Position numbers and translations under genes: made by a program
Assembly (NCBI GenBank): GCA_028753945.1
Contig: JAPNXP010000002.1
Location: 9,610,001-9,674,000 of the forward strand
Origin: Hexactinellida sp. DTS-2022
Lineage: Eukaryota > Porifera > Hexactinellida
Direction: 5' to 3'
Length of the DNA stretch: 64,000 nucleotides
Shown here: in pieces, positions 22,477-35,335 of the stretch
Position numbering within the stretch: position 1 is the stretch's first letter
How the letters are laid out: the number at the start of each line of letters is the position of its first letter
Notes under the pieces: model-generated
Seen by the model: the letters and a program-made list of their open reading frames with translations, nothing else
Database searches by the model: none
What the model was told of the DNA's origin: nothing

Positions 22477-22489
22477 ATTTACTATACTG

Positions 22490-23560
22490 TTGTTAGACTC
22501 TTATACGTATAAGGTGACCACAAAAACTGAAGGTAGATCGTATCGAATAGGGAACACTATATTCCGCTATGGGACAGCTAGCATGCAAGGCTGGAGAAAG
22601 AAAATGGAGGACGCAGAGAACACGATTCCCTTCTGGACAAGAAAACATCGCTTTTTGCTGTATATGATGGGCACGGTGGTCCAGAAGTTGCACTTTACTG
22701 TGAGAACAATTTACTATCTAGAATGAAGGAGTGTTCTGAGTTCAAGAATGGTAATGTTGAAGCTGCACTGCGTGACGTATTCCAGCGCTTAGACGCCGAG
22801 GTTCGTACCACCCCGGCTATTCAAAAAATGACGGCACTATTAGTCGGTAATGAAATATTGAACAAGATAGCATTCCAGAGTGGAACCACTGCTACTGACG
22901 TACTGTTTGTCCTGAATTAGAGTAGCATTACTGTAGCTAATGTAGGAGATTCGCGGTGTGTGTTGTCTCGCCTGGGAAAGGCTTTTCCATTATCATACGA
23001 CCATAAGCTTACAGATGACAGGGAACATTTTCGGATTGTTCAGGCTGGTGGAAAGGTAGTCAATGGTCGTATCTATCCCGGGGTTGCCCTGAATATGTCA
23101 CGTTCATTAGGAGACCATGCCTACAAGGATAATCCTAATCTTCCTCCTGAAGAGCAGATGATAATTAGTTGTCCGGAAGTCCAAACCTCAACAATCATCG
23201 AGGGGGATAGATTTATTGTACTAACTTGTGACGGGATATTTGAGGTGATGAGTCGTCAAAAAGTGGTTGATTTCATCAATAAAATCTGGATCAGTACTCG
23301 GACAAGAAAAAGTAAGATGTTCAAGCAGTAATTGCCATCTGCCAAGCCCTATGTAATCGGTGTGTTGCCAGGAAATATGGGGAAAACAACTGGAAAGGCC
23401 ATGATAACCTCACAGTTGTTGTTATTGTGCTAGAGAGGTCTCTTTTAGCCTGTTTATCCCGCTTACCCCGTTTAGCACGCAAGGTTAAGAATCCCAAAAG
23501 ACGTCTCGAAAGCATCAACAGCGATGCGAAACGATCCAGGGATTCTTTTATTGGATGAAT
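22490..23560 (+). pseudogene. PP2C-type Ser/Thr phosphatase pseudogene (PPM1G-like)
   Basis: The only host-type coding sequence in the window. In order: YGTASMQGWRKKMEDAENTI (PP2C N-terminal block), a frameshift near 22645 after which FAVYDGHGGPEVALYC appears in another frame (metal-binding DGHGG), VANVGDSRCVLSR, YDHKLTDDREHFRI, NMSRSLGDHAYKDNPNLPPE, FIVLTCDGIFEVMS, then GHDNLTVVVIVLE near 23400 after another frameshift, and a basic tail. An in-frame TAG sits at 22918. The metazoan gene normally has introns; here the domain is continuous at the DNA level, suggesting a retrocopy. It lies between MITE copies B and C. Not functional. Confidence 0.8.
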
Positions 23561-23842
23561 AATGTCTTTTTGATTCTGAATTTATCCACTCAAATTAATA
23601 TCTTCAATGAATTGCGTGGTGAAGATAGTATTTCTTTTTTCTTATGCATTAGTTTGGGACTATGATAATTATTTATTTCTTGTTCACTCCTGCCCAAGTA
23701 CTAATTGATAAAATTTGGTTTGTTACTCAATTATAAATTTAATTACCCAACTGTTACAAACTCACACAATTTACTAGATGTTACTATTTCGTTAGTTACT
23801 CAAATATTATTTAGTTGCACAATCATCTCTTTGGCACATTAA

Positions 23843-24562
23843 GGTTAAATTACGGCAGATTCATGCAAAAAAACACATAGATTTCGTTTTGAAGTTAGGT
23901 GTTTGATTCTCACATATATGATAGAAGACACTATAGCTATATCGAAACTGAAAACGAAATCTGATTATATTTTATAAATTTTATTTTATGGGGAATGCAG
24001 TTTTATTGTAATACAAAAGTCCCATAGGGGGATTTGTTCAGACTCAACCAGATAACTGTGGGGATTGCATGATCAATATTTCCTAAAGACATATTTTGTG
24101 TGATCTAACATAGAGATCATCGTTATGGGCGGTTGGTGAGTGGTTTAGAATTTTGATAAAATGTATATAAAAAATATTGCGACCTTTTGAAACCAAAAAA
24201 TGGATAAAAAGGTCATCATTTTATGAGAAATTTGAGAAAATGTTTGAAAAAAATAATTCCAAGTCATAATTCAAAAATGTAAACCGTCTACCAACTCCGC
24301 ACTCTTATAATCTTTAAATATTGATTCTGATAACAAACATTGATGGCCGCATTGCCAAATTACCCCATAATATCGACCAACACTTTTGGAATTCGCCCTA
24401 TGGGAGATTTGTATTAGCCAAATTTTGAAACTGACAAAAAATAAAAAGTATAATAGATAGGGACATTTTCTTTTTGTTTTATTGCTTTGTATCTTATAGG
24501 TATCTATTTCTCTCAATTACAGATTAATACAAGAACTTTCATTAGCGTGGGGTAATTTAACC
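23843..24562 (+). mobile_element. TTAA MITE family 2, copy C (720 bp)
   Basis: TTAA flanks at 23839-23842 and 24563-24566; ends GGTTAAATTACGGCAG and GGGGTAATTTAACC. Same inner landmarks as copy A. Inverted relative to copy B. Confidence 0.9.
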
Positions 24563-24778
24563 TTAAATCTTTTTCATTCAGCATCTAGTATATTACCATT
24601 GCTATTGTTTGCTATCCTTTTGATGCCATTTTAATTAGATCTATGTTGATTAATTCATTTGAATAGAGGTACCTTTTCCCTGGAATCAATAATTCAGGAT
24701 TATTGCTAATTCCTATAATTCAATGTACTAGTAAACTGAATACTGCCGAAAGCTTTTTCATGAATTTCTAATTCACTC

Positions 24779-25033
24779 AGGGGCGGCATACCCGGTACGG
24801 CTGGTGCGGCGAGCGCCGTACCACTTTTCAGGATGGTCAGCTTTGCTGTACCACCAAAATTAACAATTCATCGATAATTTAATGATTTAATAATAGCTGA
24901 AAGTTATTCAAATAACTGTTGCAGCGTCGCCGGACCATATACGAATACCTGGTGCTGCCTCATTGGGCCACATACAAATATTGTAAAATACTCCGCCGAA
25001 ACCACTTTCCTAAAAGACTTGCCGCGCCTGCAA
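24779..25033. mobile_element. Possible hAT-like MITE
   Basis: Starts CAGGGGCGGCATACCCGG and ends CTTGCCGCGCCTG, roughly complementary over 11 bases. GC-rich, with GTACCAC repeated in opposite contexts. No convincing target duplication, so the call is tentative. Confidence 0.4.
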
Positions 25034-25684
25034 TACAATTCTTTTGAATCAAAATAATGAACTTTCATATTCAAAAGTCATCAAGACGTTCATATTTTGT
25101 CAACATTCAAATTTTTTTGCAAAATATTGTTCAATATTGTGTCCAAAATGGTGACAAAGAATTTTTCTTTGAAACGAAATATCCTGAGAATAAAGGAAGT
25201 TAATCTTACTTTGGAAACTACATCATGTGGAGCCATAATATTCCATTTGGATAACATATTTCAAACGATTCGGACGCATACTACTAAATCTACATCAATA
25301 TATTAAAACCACTAAAGTTTGTTTTTTTGAACCATGGATGACGAAAAAATGTTAGAAAATTCCGTTAGGTCCCACAACTCTATAAATATACGAGTAAAAC
25401 ATGCAAAAAAGGGTCTATATATATTGAATTCCATAACTAACATGTTTTGCACAGCCAAAGTTTACATTTATTATTTCTAATTGAGGTGGCATTCAAGTGG
25501 CAGATGACACTTTTATGCGATGTCATCAACTTGAAATTTCAAAAAAAGTTTTTTATAATCGAAATCGATAGAGTATATAAAAACATGTTTAAATCGAAAA
25601 CTTTTGAAATTTGGAGTTTATTTACTACGTTTTTTGACACTGCCACACTGTGTGGCGATTGGGCAGTCTACGGTTAATTAAGGA
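25034..25684. other. No gene recognised
   Basis: AT-rich sequence. Short open frames at 25097-25306 and 25447-25677 have no recognisable motif and biased low-complexity composition; I do not call them genes. Confidence 0.4.
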
Positions 25685-26230
25685 TATTTAATATCAGCAA
25701 AAAAATATTGTTTGTAGATATCCATCTTTTTACTGTAGAACACTTATACATATAGAATGATTACACCATCTCTTAAAATTTGATTTTCTAAATATTTTTT
25801 GATTTTTGATTTTTAAAAATTTTCTAATGTTAAATTTCTCTACCCCACAAACTAAAAGTGGGTTTACGCCAACATTTCCCCTGAATATACTTACAAAATA
25901 TTAAATTGAATCTTTTTCTATCGTATAGTTCATGAATAGATCTGTGATTTGTCGGGTTGTATAAGCTTTATCAAATTTAGAAGTTTTTTTTTTTATGTTA
26001 AAAATTTTTTCCGGACAGAAACCCCCACTTTTCGTGGATTTTCCCGGAATTCCGTCGCGATTAGGTCATAAAATGTGAAGAATGCATCCAAAAGCTCATA
26101 TAACCCGACAAATCACAGATCTACTCATAAACTATGCGAGAGAAAAGGATTTAACTTGATATCTAGTAGTTAAAACACTTGTTCCCAAAGTTTTTCCACA
26201 AATGCCTTTACACTCGTTATCCAGGCATCT
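25685..26230. repeat. Dispersed repeat R, copy 1, with internal inverted arms
   Basis: Homologous to the split copy at 36971-37135 + 40270-40640 (shared CTGTAGAACACTTATACAT, GTTTACGCCAACAT-like, ATAGATCTGTGATTTGTCGG). It contains two ~45-bp inverted arms (about 25927-25972 and 26092-26140; ATAGATCTGTGATTTGTCGG against its complement) separated by ~120 bp, able to form a hairpin. It lacks the hAT found in the other copy, so it is an empty site. No coding. Confidence 0.7.
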
Positions 26231-28357
26231 TTTCAGGAAATCGAATCCAAACTATAATACATTTTGGGACCATCAGACGCACGGTTTAGAAAATGGCCAT
26301 ATATGGGCAAGAATATGTGCCACATTTTGATGATGCATCATTTTTGTATTTCATCAACTATAGATAGTAGAGCTTAGCTCTAAACGATTATTCACATCCT
26401 TATGCCATGCATATACCATTGGAATAACAAATGAGAGTATAATCCAAATATTTACGATGCTACGAAGTCCAATATCATATATGGACGTGTTATGTGACCA
26501 TCACAGAAAATAATTAACTATATATAGCTAATACAATAAACTAAACAAATATAATCAGTAGAAATAATGGATTCACAGGGGGAAATCTCGCATTAATTTA
26601 ACCTGTTAACTTAATTTCCTTTAAAGTAGAAATGCTAGGTTCCATTGATTTATTTGTTTGTTTGTTATATTTATTTGTTTGTTTATTAGATTTTTTTGTT
26701 TGTTTGTTTACAAGATTTTTTTGGATAATTTGTTCATGTATATGTATTTGTTTATTTTTTGATGTTAGTTTTGTTTGTTTTTGGTATGTATGTTTATGAG
26801 ATTAATTACTATTTATGGGTAGTATATCAGTAAGTTAATATTCTCAACCATATGAACCCAAGTTAAATATTTTTTGAAACCTTACCTTTATATAGAGCCC
26901 TCTTTTGCCAAAAACCTGCTCCCATACTCTGTAATTCTTGACAACGTATCTGGAACTGGAATGAAGAACAGTTTAGAGTATAATATTATCATTTAAATAT
27001 TTCAAAAGAGAATCATAATTTTCAATCTCCATTGGACGAAAGAATTGATTAATTGATAAAAATAGAAATAAACAAAACTTTTGTAGGAGTAATGTATAAA
27101 GTACTAACTGTTAGAACACATTTGTAAACAAATCATCAATATATTATTGAATCTATAAAAATGTCATTCTACTAAATGACACTTTGGTGAAACAAGCATA
27201 GATATAGAAATCCATGGTTTGGGTGATAATAGCGTAGGGGTAAAAATAGCATGAAACAGCACAATATTTTGATTGTGTTTAATTCATAGTGTCCTCAGGA
27301 ACATGCTGTCGGCACAGGCTCAATTTTGGATAAATTATATAGTATAAAATTATCACCTTTAGATGAAGAATTCTCAGCTCAGGTGTGAAATTTTGAAATT
27401 ATTTTAACGCCATTTTTCTTGGCATAATAGTCTTACTTGATATCTGTAAAAACAATTTGCAAAACCTTTTAGTAATTTATACCCAGCACGACTACCCTTG
27501 ACATTATGATTTAGTGGTAACAAAGCGGTTCTACATTTCCAAAAATACAAAAAATGATGATTTAGGGATAGTATATACTAGATAGTTAGGGATATGTATT
27601 TGTCATATAGTAAGTTCATCCAAATATATTATTGGTCAAATGAATACATATTTGCTTCACTATATACACTAAAGATTCCCGGTTGTGGGAGGTACCCGAA
27701 GGTGTAGGGATCCGGTGTGAAGGGAATTTAATTCCCTTCACAACACAATTCCCTTTCTGTGGGAATTCCCAAGTATTATTACAAGTTGGTTTCTATCAGG
27801 ATTCCCATAGGTTAAAATAATTTCCATTCAAATCCCATGTTGGAAATCCCATGGGAATTCCCATGGGATTAACATACACTTGGAAACCTTGGCTATCTGA
27901 GAAGTCCGGATGTTCGAGGTTTGAGTGTTTAAACACAAGGTATTAAAATTTTTATTCGATGTTGATAATATTTAGAAACTCATCTATTGGTTTAATATGT
28001 GTTACTATGAGAATAGAACGTTTTTACGCGATTTCGTTTTACGCGGGCTTTATAGAAACGCATCTACCGCGTAAAAAGAGGGATACCTGTATTATAATTA
28101 TATAGGAATATGATATCCAGGTAGGCATGCACCCTCCAGAATTGTGATATGTCATCATCTGATGACGTTATGGTAATTTATTTCCTAATGTGCCATAACT
28201 CAAAAACTATGAATGTTATGTAAACTAGGCTGGTACTGATCTATCCGAAATTGGTAACTTCCTATTCATCGATAATACATTTTATAAGCCTAACTTCAGG
28301 CTAATCAATCTCAGAAAATAAAGTCAGAAACTATCACTGATTCTACAGTTTATTGCT
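26231..28357. other. Non-coding repeat-rich stretch
   Basis: No gene. It holds a CCATATATGG-bearing dispersed segment (26280-26500), a (TTTG)n-type low-complexity run (26645-26780), perfect palindromes at 27717-27741 (GTGAAGGGAATT around a central T) and about 27848-27871 (CCCATGGGAATTCCCATGGG), a half pogo-like end (CGCGTAAAAAGAGGGATACC near 28069), and a 28195-28310 segment repeated at 36780-36970. Confidence 0.5.
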
Positions 28358-28361
28358 TTAA

Positions 28362-30027
28362 GGATGCTTAGGGTGAAAAATGTATTAGCGGTATGGGTGG
28401 TTTTAGCGTCTTTGTAGATATTGAAGTGTAATTCTCCAATCTGCTCTGTAATTGCATAACTAAGCATAAAATGTATACAGCATGTCTAAGTCCAAACAAT
28501 TTTTCGAGTAACATTAAATTCTTTAGGAAATGCCTCCCCATTGGGGTAATACTGTTTTATTAGATTTCACTGAATTAAATATTATAAAGTATATTCTCTA
28601 TAGCTCCAAAAATTTGTATGATTGATCAGTACTATTAGCACTATATTTGCTTAGCTCACCAGACTCCTATCCCAAGTTTAACCAATTCTTAACTTACGAA
28701 ACCTAAAATTCGTCAAAAAAGAGGCCAAAAAGTGGTATTTTTGCTCCTTGCTTGGTCTCTACTCAGACACTAAGCGTTAGTTCGCTTCAATGAGCTTGCA
28801 AAATGATCTTTACACTATTAAGAACTATATCTGAATTTTTGAAAGCAATCCCATATGAACTTTAATAGATAAAATTCGGGATATGTCATAAAAACAATAA
28901 TTGAGTAATTGAAGGCTGAAGTTTTTTTAATGGGAAATGCATTTGTACTATTAAATTTGTCCGTATTATAACCGGATTTAGTTTCAATATACTAGATAAT
29001 TTTCATACTATATACTAAATATGTACTGAAACATCATAGTAAACAAACGACTTGATTAAATCAAATTCTGTGCAAGTTTCTGGCATACTAATGGAGTCCG
29101 CTTTCTTTTGGGACATCATTTTCAGCGATTAAATCATTGCAAACGTAGTGATTAATGCTCTAATGTGTATAATATGTCTACACTAGTTGGGATACAGTAT
29201 GAATATACTAATATATATGACAATTGAGTTGAATTATATAATATAGTAAATTAATCTGTTGGTGATGTATAAAAAAATACAAAAAATATGCAGATCAGAA
29301 TTTCTAGCCCATTATCAACTGGTTTTGGCAATATAAGCTAATCACTGAGATATTTGCGCATATAAATGTTAGTTTAAATCAAGGTTGCAACCGAATAGTT
29401 GACCGAATAGTTGCTTGCCGATTAGCTAAGAATCGGTCGCTTACCGAAACCCAGTATTATTTGTCATTTTGGACCGCATATATATTCATGTCTACAATTA
29501 CAAGTATTTGCTTCTCCTGATAATGATATTTTGTTGAATATATGTTAGTATTCGGTTGACAAATTTTACTATTCGGTCAACCGAATGATACTATTTGGTC
29601 AACCGAATACTAATATCAGATTAGCAAAATATTATCATCAGGTAAGCCAAATGCTTTTATTTAATGAGCTAAATACATCAGGGTTAATAAATAACCAATA
29701 AACCTGAATTTGGGTAAGCAACCGATTCTGAGCTAATCGGCAAACAACTATTCGGTCAACTATTCGGTTGCAACCTTGGTTTAAATACATAAAGTATATA
29801 AGTGAACGATATTGTACAATTAAAACCAAGGAATGTCAATTGAGATAATAAAAAAAGCTACATCATCAATAATGACATGATAAATTGACATTTTGAAGAC
29901 TTTGCAGAATATTTTTTTTAAAAATTTCACTTCTCACATAATTTTATGATACATTAGATTCACTTCACAGTATAAAATCAGATTTCAATTTTGTAACAAA
30001 AAACACTAAATTTCACCCTAAGCATCC
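28362..30027. mobile_element. Non-autonomous Kolobok-like element, 1.67 kb
   Basis: TTAA flanks at 28358-28361 and 30028-30031; inverted ends GGATGCTTAGGGTGAAA. Its first ~100 bp match the right end of the autonomous element 7697-12328, so the transposase encoded there is the likely mobiliser. No transposase gene of its own. A hAT-like MITE (29380-29778) is nested inside. Confidence 0.8.
29380..29778. mobile_element. Palindromic hAT-like MITE, 399 bp
   Basis: Exact 8-bp duplication GTTTAAAT on both sides (29372-29379, 29779-29786). Inverted ends begin CAAGGTTGCAACCGAATAG and extend ~80 bp. The middle repeats ATTCGGTCAACCGAAT-type words and has further inverted pairing (CTGATAATGATATTTTG against CAAAATATTATCATCAG), so nearly the whole element can fold back. 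A ~60-bp relic with the same words is at 13210-13265. Confidence 0.85.
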
Positions 30028-30031
30028 TTAA

Positions 30032-33000
30032 CTAAAGTTTGGTTAATTTATTTAATATTGAGCCAGACATCAACAGGCACTACCGTCCATGCGGTTGAGC
30101 AGAGTGTTCACTTGGTGTATTGCTTTTCTTAGCACACTTTGGTTAAACTAAAATCTACTATATTAATTTAATATTGAGCCACACATCAACAGCACTACCG
30201 TCCAGGCGGAGGAGCAGAGTGTTCACTTAGTGTATTGCTTGTCTTAGCACACTTTGGTTAAACTAAAATCTACTATATATATTTAATATTGAGCCACACA
30301 TCAACAGCACTACCGTCCAGGCGGAGGAGCAGAGTATTCACTTAGTGTATTGCTTGTCTTAGCACACTTTGGTTTAACTTCAATTTGTTTTTTCTATTTA
30401 ATATAGAGACACACATCAACAGGAACTACCGTTCAGGCGGAGGAGCAGAGTGTTCACTTAGTCTATTGCTTGTCTTAGCACACTTTGTTTTAACTTAAAT
30501 TTGTTTCATTTATTTAATATTGAACCACACATCAACAGGAACTACCGTCCAGGCAGAGGAGCAGACTGTCCACATAGTAAATTGTTTGACTTAGTCACTT
30601 TGGTTTAACTAAAATTTGGTGTATTTATTTAATACTGAGCCACACATCAACAGTAACTACCGTCCAGGCGGAGGAGCAGAGTGTTCACTTAGTGTATTGC
30701 TTGTCTTAGCACCCTTTGGTAAAACTAAAATCTACTATATTAATTTAATATTGAGCCACACATCAACAGCACTACCGTCCAGGCGGAGGAGCAGAGTGTT
30801 CACTTAGTGTATTGCTTGTCTTAGCACACTTTGGTTTAACTTCAATTTGTTTTTTCTATTTACTATAGAGCCACACATCAACAGGCACTACCGTCCAGGC
30901 AGAGGAGCAGAGTGTTCACTTAGTGCATTGCTTGTCCTAGCACACTTTGGTTTAACTCAAATTTGTTTTATTTATTTAATATTGAGCCACACATCAACAG
31001 GAACTATCGTCCAGGCGGTTCAGCAGAGTGTTCACTTGGTGTATTGCTTGTCTTAGCACACTTTGGTAAACTAAAATCTACTATATTAATTTAATATTGA
31101 GCCACACATCAACAGGATCTACCGTCCAGGCGGAGGAGCAGAGTGTTCACTTAGTGTATTGCTTGTCTTAGCACACTCTGGTTAAACTAAAATTTACTAT
31201 ATTAATTTAATATTGAGCCACACATCAACAGGCACTACCGTCCAGGCAGAGGAGCAGACTGTCCACATAGTAAATTGTTTGCCTTAGTCACTTTGGTTTA
31301 ACTAAAGTTTGGTTAATTTATTTAATATTGAGCCAGACATCAACAGGCACTACCGTCCATGCGGTTGAGCAGAGTGTTCACTTGGTGTATTGCTTTTCTT
31401 AGCACACTTTGGTTAAACTAAAATCTACTATATTAATTTAATATTGAGCCACACATCAACAGCACTACCGTCCAGGCGGAGGAGCAGAGTGTTCACTTAG
31501 TGTATTGCTTGTCTTAGCACACTTTGGTTAAACTAAAATCTACTATATATATTTAATATTGAGCCACACATCAACAGCACTACCGTCCAGGCGGAGGAGC
31601 AGAGTATTCACTTAGTGTATTGCTTGTCTTAGCACACTTTGGTTTAACTTCAATTTGTTTTTTCTATTTAATATAGAGACACACATCAACAGGAACTACC
31701 GTTCAGGCGGAGGAGCAGAGTGTTCACTTAGTCTATTGCTTGTCTTAGCACACTTTGTTTTAACTTAAATTTGTTTCATTTATTTAATATTGAACCACAC
31801 ATCAACAGGAACTACCGTCCAGGCAGAGGAGCAGACTGTCCACATAGTAAATTGTTTGACTTAGTCACTTTGGTTTAACTAAAATTTGGTGTATTTATTT
31901 AATACTGAGCCACACATCAACAGTAACTACCGTCCAGGCGGAGGAGCAGAGTGTTCACTTAGTGTATTGCTTGTCTTAGCACCCTTTGGTAAAACTAAAA
32001 TCTACTATATTAATTTAATATTGAGCCACACATCAACAGCACTACCGTCCAGGCGGAGGAGCAGAGTGTTCACTTAGTGTATTGCTTGTCTTAGCACACT
32101 TTGGTTTAACTTCAATTTGTTTTTTCTATTTACTATAGAGCCACACATCAACAGGCACTACCGTCCAGGCAGAGGAGCAGAGTGTTCACTTAGTGCATTG
32201 CTTGTCCTAGCACACTTTGGTTTAACTCAAATTTGTTTTATTTATTTAATATTGAGCCACACATCAACAGGAACTATCGTCCAGGCGGTTCAGCAGAGTG
32301 TTCACTTGGTGTATTGCTTGTCTTAGCACACTTTGGTAAACTAAAATCTACTATATTAATTTAATATTGAGCCACACATCAACAGGATCTACCGTCCAGG
32401 CGGAGGAGCAGAGTGTTCACTTAGTGTATTGCTTGTCTTAGCACACTCTGGTTAAACTAAAATTTACTATATTAATTTAATATTGAGCCACACATCAACA
32501 GGAACCACCATCCAGGCGGAGGAGCAGAGTGTCCACATAGTAATTTTTTGCCTTAGTCACTTTGGTTTAACTAAAATTTGGTTTATTTATTTAATATTGA
32601 GCCACACATCAACAGGCACTACCTTCCAGGCGGTTGAGCAGAGTGTTCACTTGGTGTATTGCTTGTCTTAGCACACTTTGGTTCAACTAAAATCTACTAT
32701 ATTAATTCAATATTGAGCCACACATCAACAGGCACTACCGTCCAGGCGGAGGAGCAGAGTGTTCACTTAGTGTATTGCTTGTCTTAGCACACTTTGGTTT
32801 AACTTCAATTTTTTTTTTCTATTTACTATAGAGCCACACATCAACAGGCACTACCGTCCAGGCAGAGGAGCAGAGTGTTCACTTAGTGCATTGCTTGTCC
32901 TAGCACACTTTGGTTTAACTCAAATTTGTTTTATTTATTTAATATTGAGCCACACATCAACAGGAACTATCGTCCAGGCGGTTCAGCAGAGTGTTCACTT

Positions 33001-33726
33001 GGTGTATTGCTTGTCTTAGCACACTTTGGTAAACTAAAATCTACTATATTAATTTAATATTGAGCCACACATCAACAGGATCTACCGTCCAGGCGGAGGA
33101 GCAGAGTGTTCACTTAGTGTATTGCTTGTCTTAGCACACTCTGGTTAAACTAAAATTTACTATATTAATTTAATATTGAGCCACACATCAACAGGAACCA
33201 CCATCCAGGCGGAGGAGCAGAGTGTCCACATAGTAATTTTTTGCCTTAGTCACTTTGGTTTAACTAAAATTTGGTTTATTTATTTAATATTGAGCCACAC
33301 ATCAACAGGCACTACCTTCCAGGCGGTTGAGCAGAGTGTTCACTTGGTGTATTGCTTGTCTTAGCACACTTTGGTTCAACTAAAATCTACTATATTAATT
33401 CAATATTGAGCCACACATCAACAGGCACTACCGTCCAGGCGGAGGAGCAGAGTGTTCACTTAGTGTATTGCTTGTCTTAGCACACTTTGGTTTAACTTCA
33501 ATTTTTTTTTTCTATTTAATATAGAGCCACACATCAACAGGCACTACCGTCCAGGCAGAGGAGCAGAGTGTTCACTTAGTGTATTGCTAGTCCTAGCACA
33601 CTTTGGTTTAACTCAAATTTGTTTTATTTATTTAATATTGAGCCACACATAAACAGGCAGTACCTTCCAGGCAGAGGAGCAGACTGTCCACATTGTAAAT
33701 TGTTTGCCTTAGTCACTTTGGTTTAG
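30032..33726 (+). repeat. Satellite array A, ~107-bp unit, ~34 copies, plus orientation
   Basis: Head-to-tail units of the form GAGCCACACATCAACAGGCA, ACCGTCCAGGCGGAGGAGC, TTCACTTAGTGTATTGCTTG, CTTAGCACACTTTGGTTTAA, then an AT-rich spacer. Unit variants (CATGCGGTTGAGC, CAGACTGTCCACATAG, AGTATTCACT) recur in order, defining a 1270-bp higher-order repeat (30031-31300 against 31301-32570) and a 693-bp one (32483.. against 33176..). Reading frames across units are repeat artefacts. The array begins directly at the TTAA of the element 28362-30027. Confidence 0.95.
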
Positions 33727-35000
33727 TCTAGGAATGGATTCTTTTAATATACAGTTATGTGCGTCTATTCAATATAACATAGGCATTGTCAAGCATCTAC
33801 TTAGTTTCTAATTGTTCTAGAATGTTCTCTAGCTCAATTTAACTATATAAAGGCCTAATCTTTCCAACCAGTGTCCAATAACATGTGATTTCGAAATTCC
33901 ATCAACGAATATGAAGGGGAGAGCGTCTGAAGGTAAGGATTTTTGATTGTTTATTTTATTTTGACATTGTTTCTCTCTTATTAGAAGAAGTTTGGTGTTT
34001 TTTGCTTATTCAATAACTACTTTTTAAATGTTAGTGGTATAGAACTTGTAGAAAGAATTTGAGCTCTTAACCTAACTTGATTTCGTCACACTCCGTGACA
34101 TTAGCCCCCTATCTCCGCCTGATAATTTTTTTGAGATTTCCTCGATCAAAGTTTACCCCCCCCCAACGGAAAAATCGATGGAATATATGACATTTTCCGG
34201 ACGCTTGTTTCTTTCGGAAATTGGCAACCAGGGATATCATAGAGTTTCAAAATGTGTTGAATGGTAAATTTTATTTTGGAAAATGACACTTTGAGACCTT
34301 GGAACAATAAATTGCACATGCCCATATATGGCGCAAGGTAATATGACGAATTGTGGGCGAAAATGGTTATTTTCAGAGTTACAGTGTTTTGATGTATTAG
34401 TTGTGTATAGTATATCATGGATTGCATACAAAATGCCGTTGAGAGCTAAGCTCTAGCTCAACGGAATCAAAAGTTAGCAAACACTTTTTAGTTTCTGTTA
34501 TGACCATATATGGGAGACAAACGCGCATATTGTCAATTTTTAGAGATACAACATTTTTGAGTATTATTGGGGTATAGTAATTCGATAATTTATATTCTAA
34601 AACTGTCGAGATCTGAACTCTAGCACTTCCGCTTCGCCGCGTACTAGATGTCGAAAAATACGATTACGAGGATTTCCATATATGGTATTTGTGGTTATAA
34701 GTCAGTGGGATGTTGTGATTTACACTTCAAAAAATTTATATATTGTCTAATGAAAATTTGCTTTCCGAAAATTTGAAAAGCTAATCTCTAGGACAAGAAT
34801 TCAAAATGACCATATACGGAAAACTACACTAAATAAGCGTTTTTGAAGACATTTTGAATTAGCGACACATATGAAATCATACATTCTAATTATTTTCATA
34901 ATATAGTTCTAGACGATAAGTTGTCCAATTTTATTAGTGGTGTACTTTAGAACACTATTGATACTTTCCAATTATCAAGTGTAGTTTCACATATATTATT
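33727..35000. other. No gene recognised; CCATATATGG-bearing segment
   Basis: Non-coding. CCATATATGG occurs at 34322, 34504 and 34676, and GAGCTAAGCTCT near 34442, echoing 26280-26400 and 51655-51740. A C-run lies near 34156. The 34146-34431 frames have no recognised motif. Confidence 0.45.
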
Positions 35001-35002
35001 AT

Positions 35003-35335
35003 GGCATGCTTTCAAATATCATTACTGTAGATTCGTTGCTCAGTTCAAATTTCAAGGTGGTTTCAAATATCATTATTACAAAGTGGTTGCTCAGTTCAAA
35101 TTTCAAAATGGTTTCAAATATCATTATTACAAAGTGGCTGCTTATTTCAAATTGAGAAGTGGTTTCAAATATCATTATTATATAGTGTTTGCAAAGTGAT
35201 TTCACAGCATTATTGTATAGTAGTTGAAAATATAGAATTTCTGAAATAGTTTCAAATAACACTATAGTTGTGTGGTTACTAAAATAGATTTTCTAAAGTG
35301 TTTTCAAATATCATTTAGTTTTGTGGTTGATAGGT
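35003..35335. repeat. Degenerate tandem repeat, ~58-65-bp unit
   Basis: Five or so units of GGTTTCAAATATCATTATTAC..GTGGTTGCTCAGTTCAAATTTC, increasingly diverged to the right. The minus-strand frame (35262-34999) simply translates the repeat. Confidence 0.75.

Noticed and set aside
30616-33364. Conserved peptides (EPHINxxYRPGGGAECSLS) as repeated small genes
   Set aside because: They translate the satellite unit; the same frames appear only because the DNA repeats, and stops interrupt most units.
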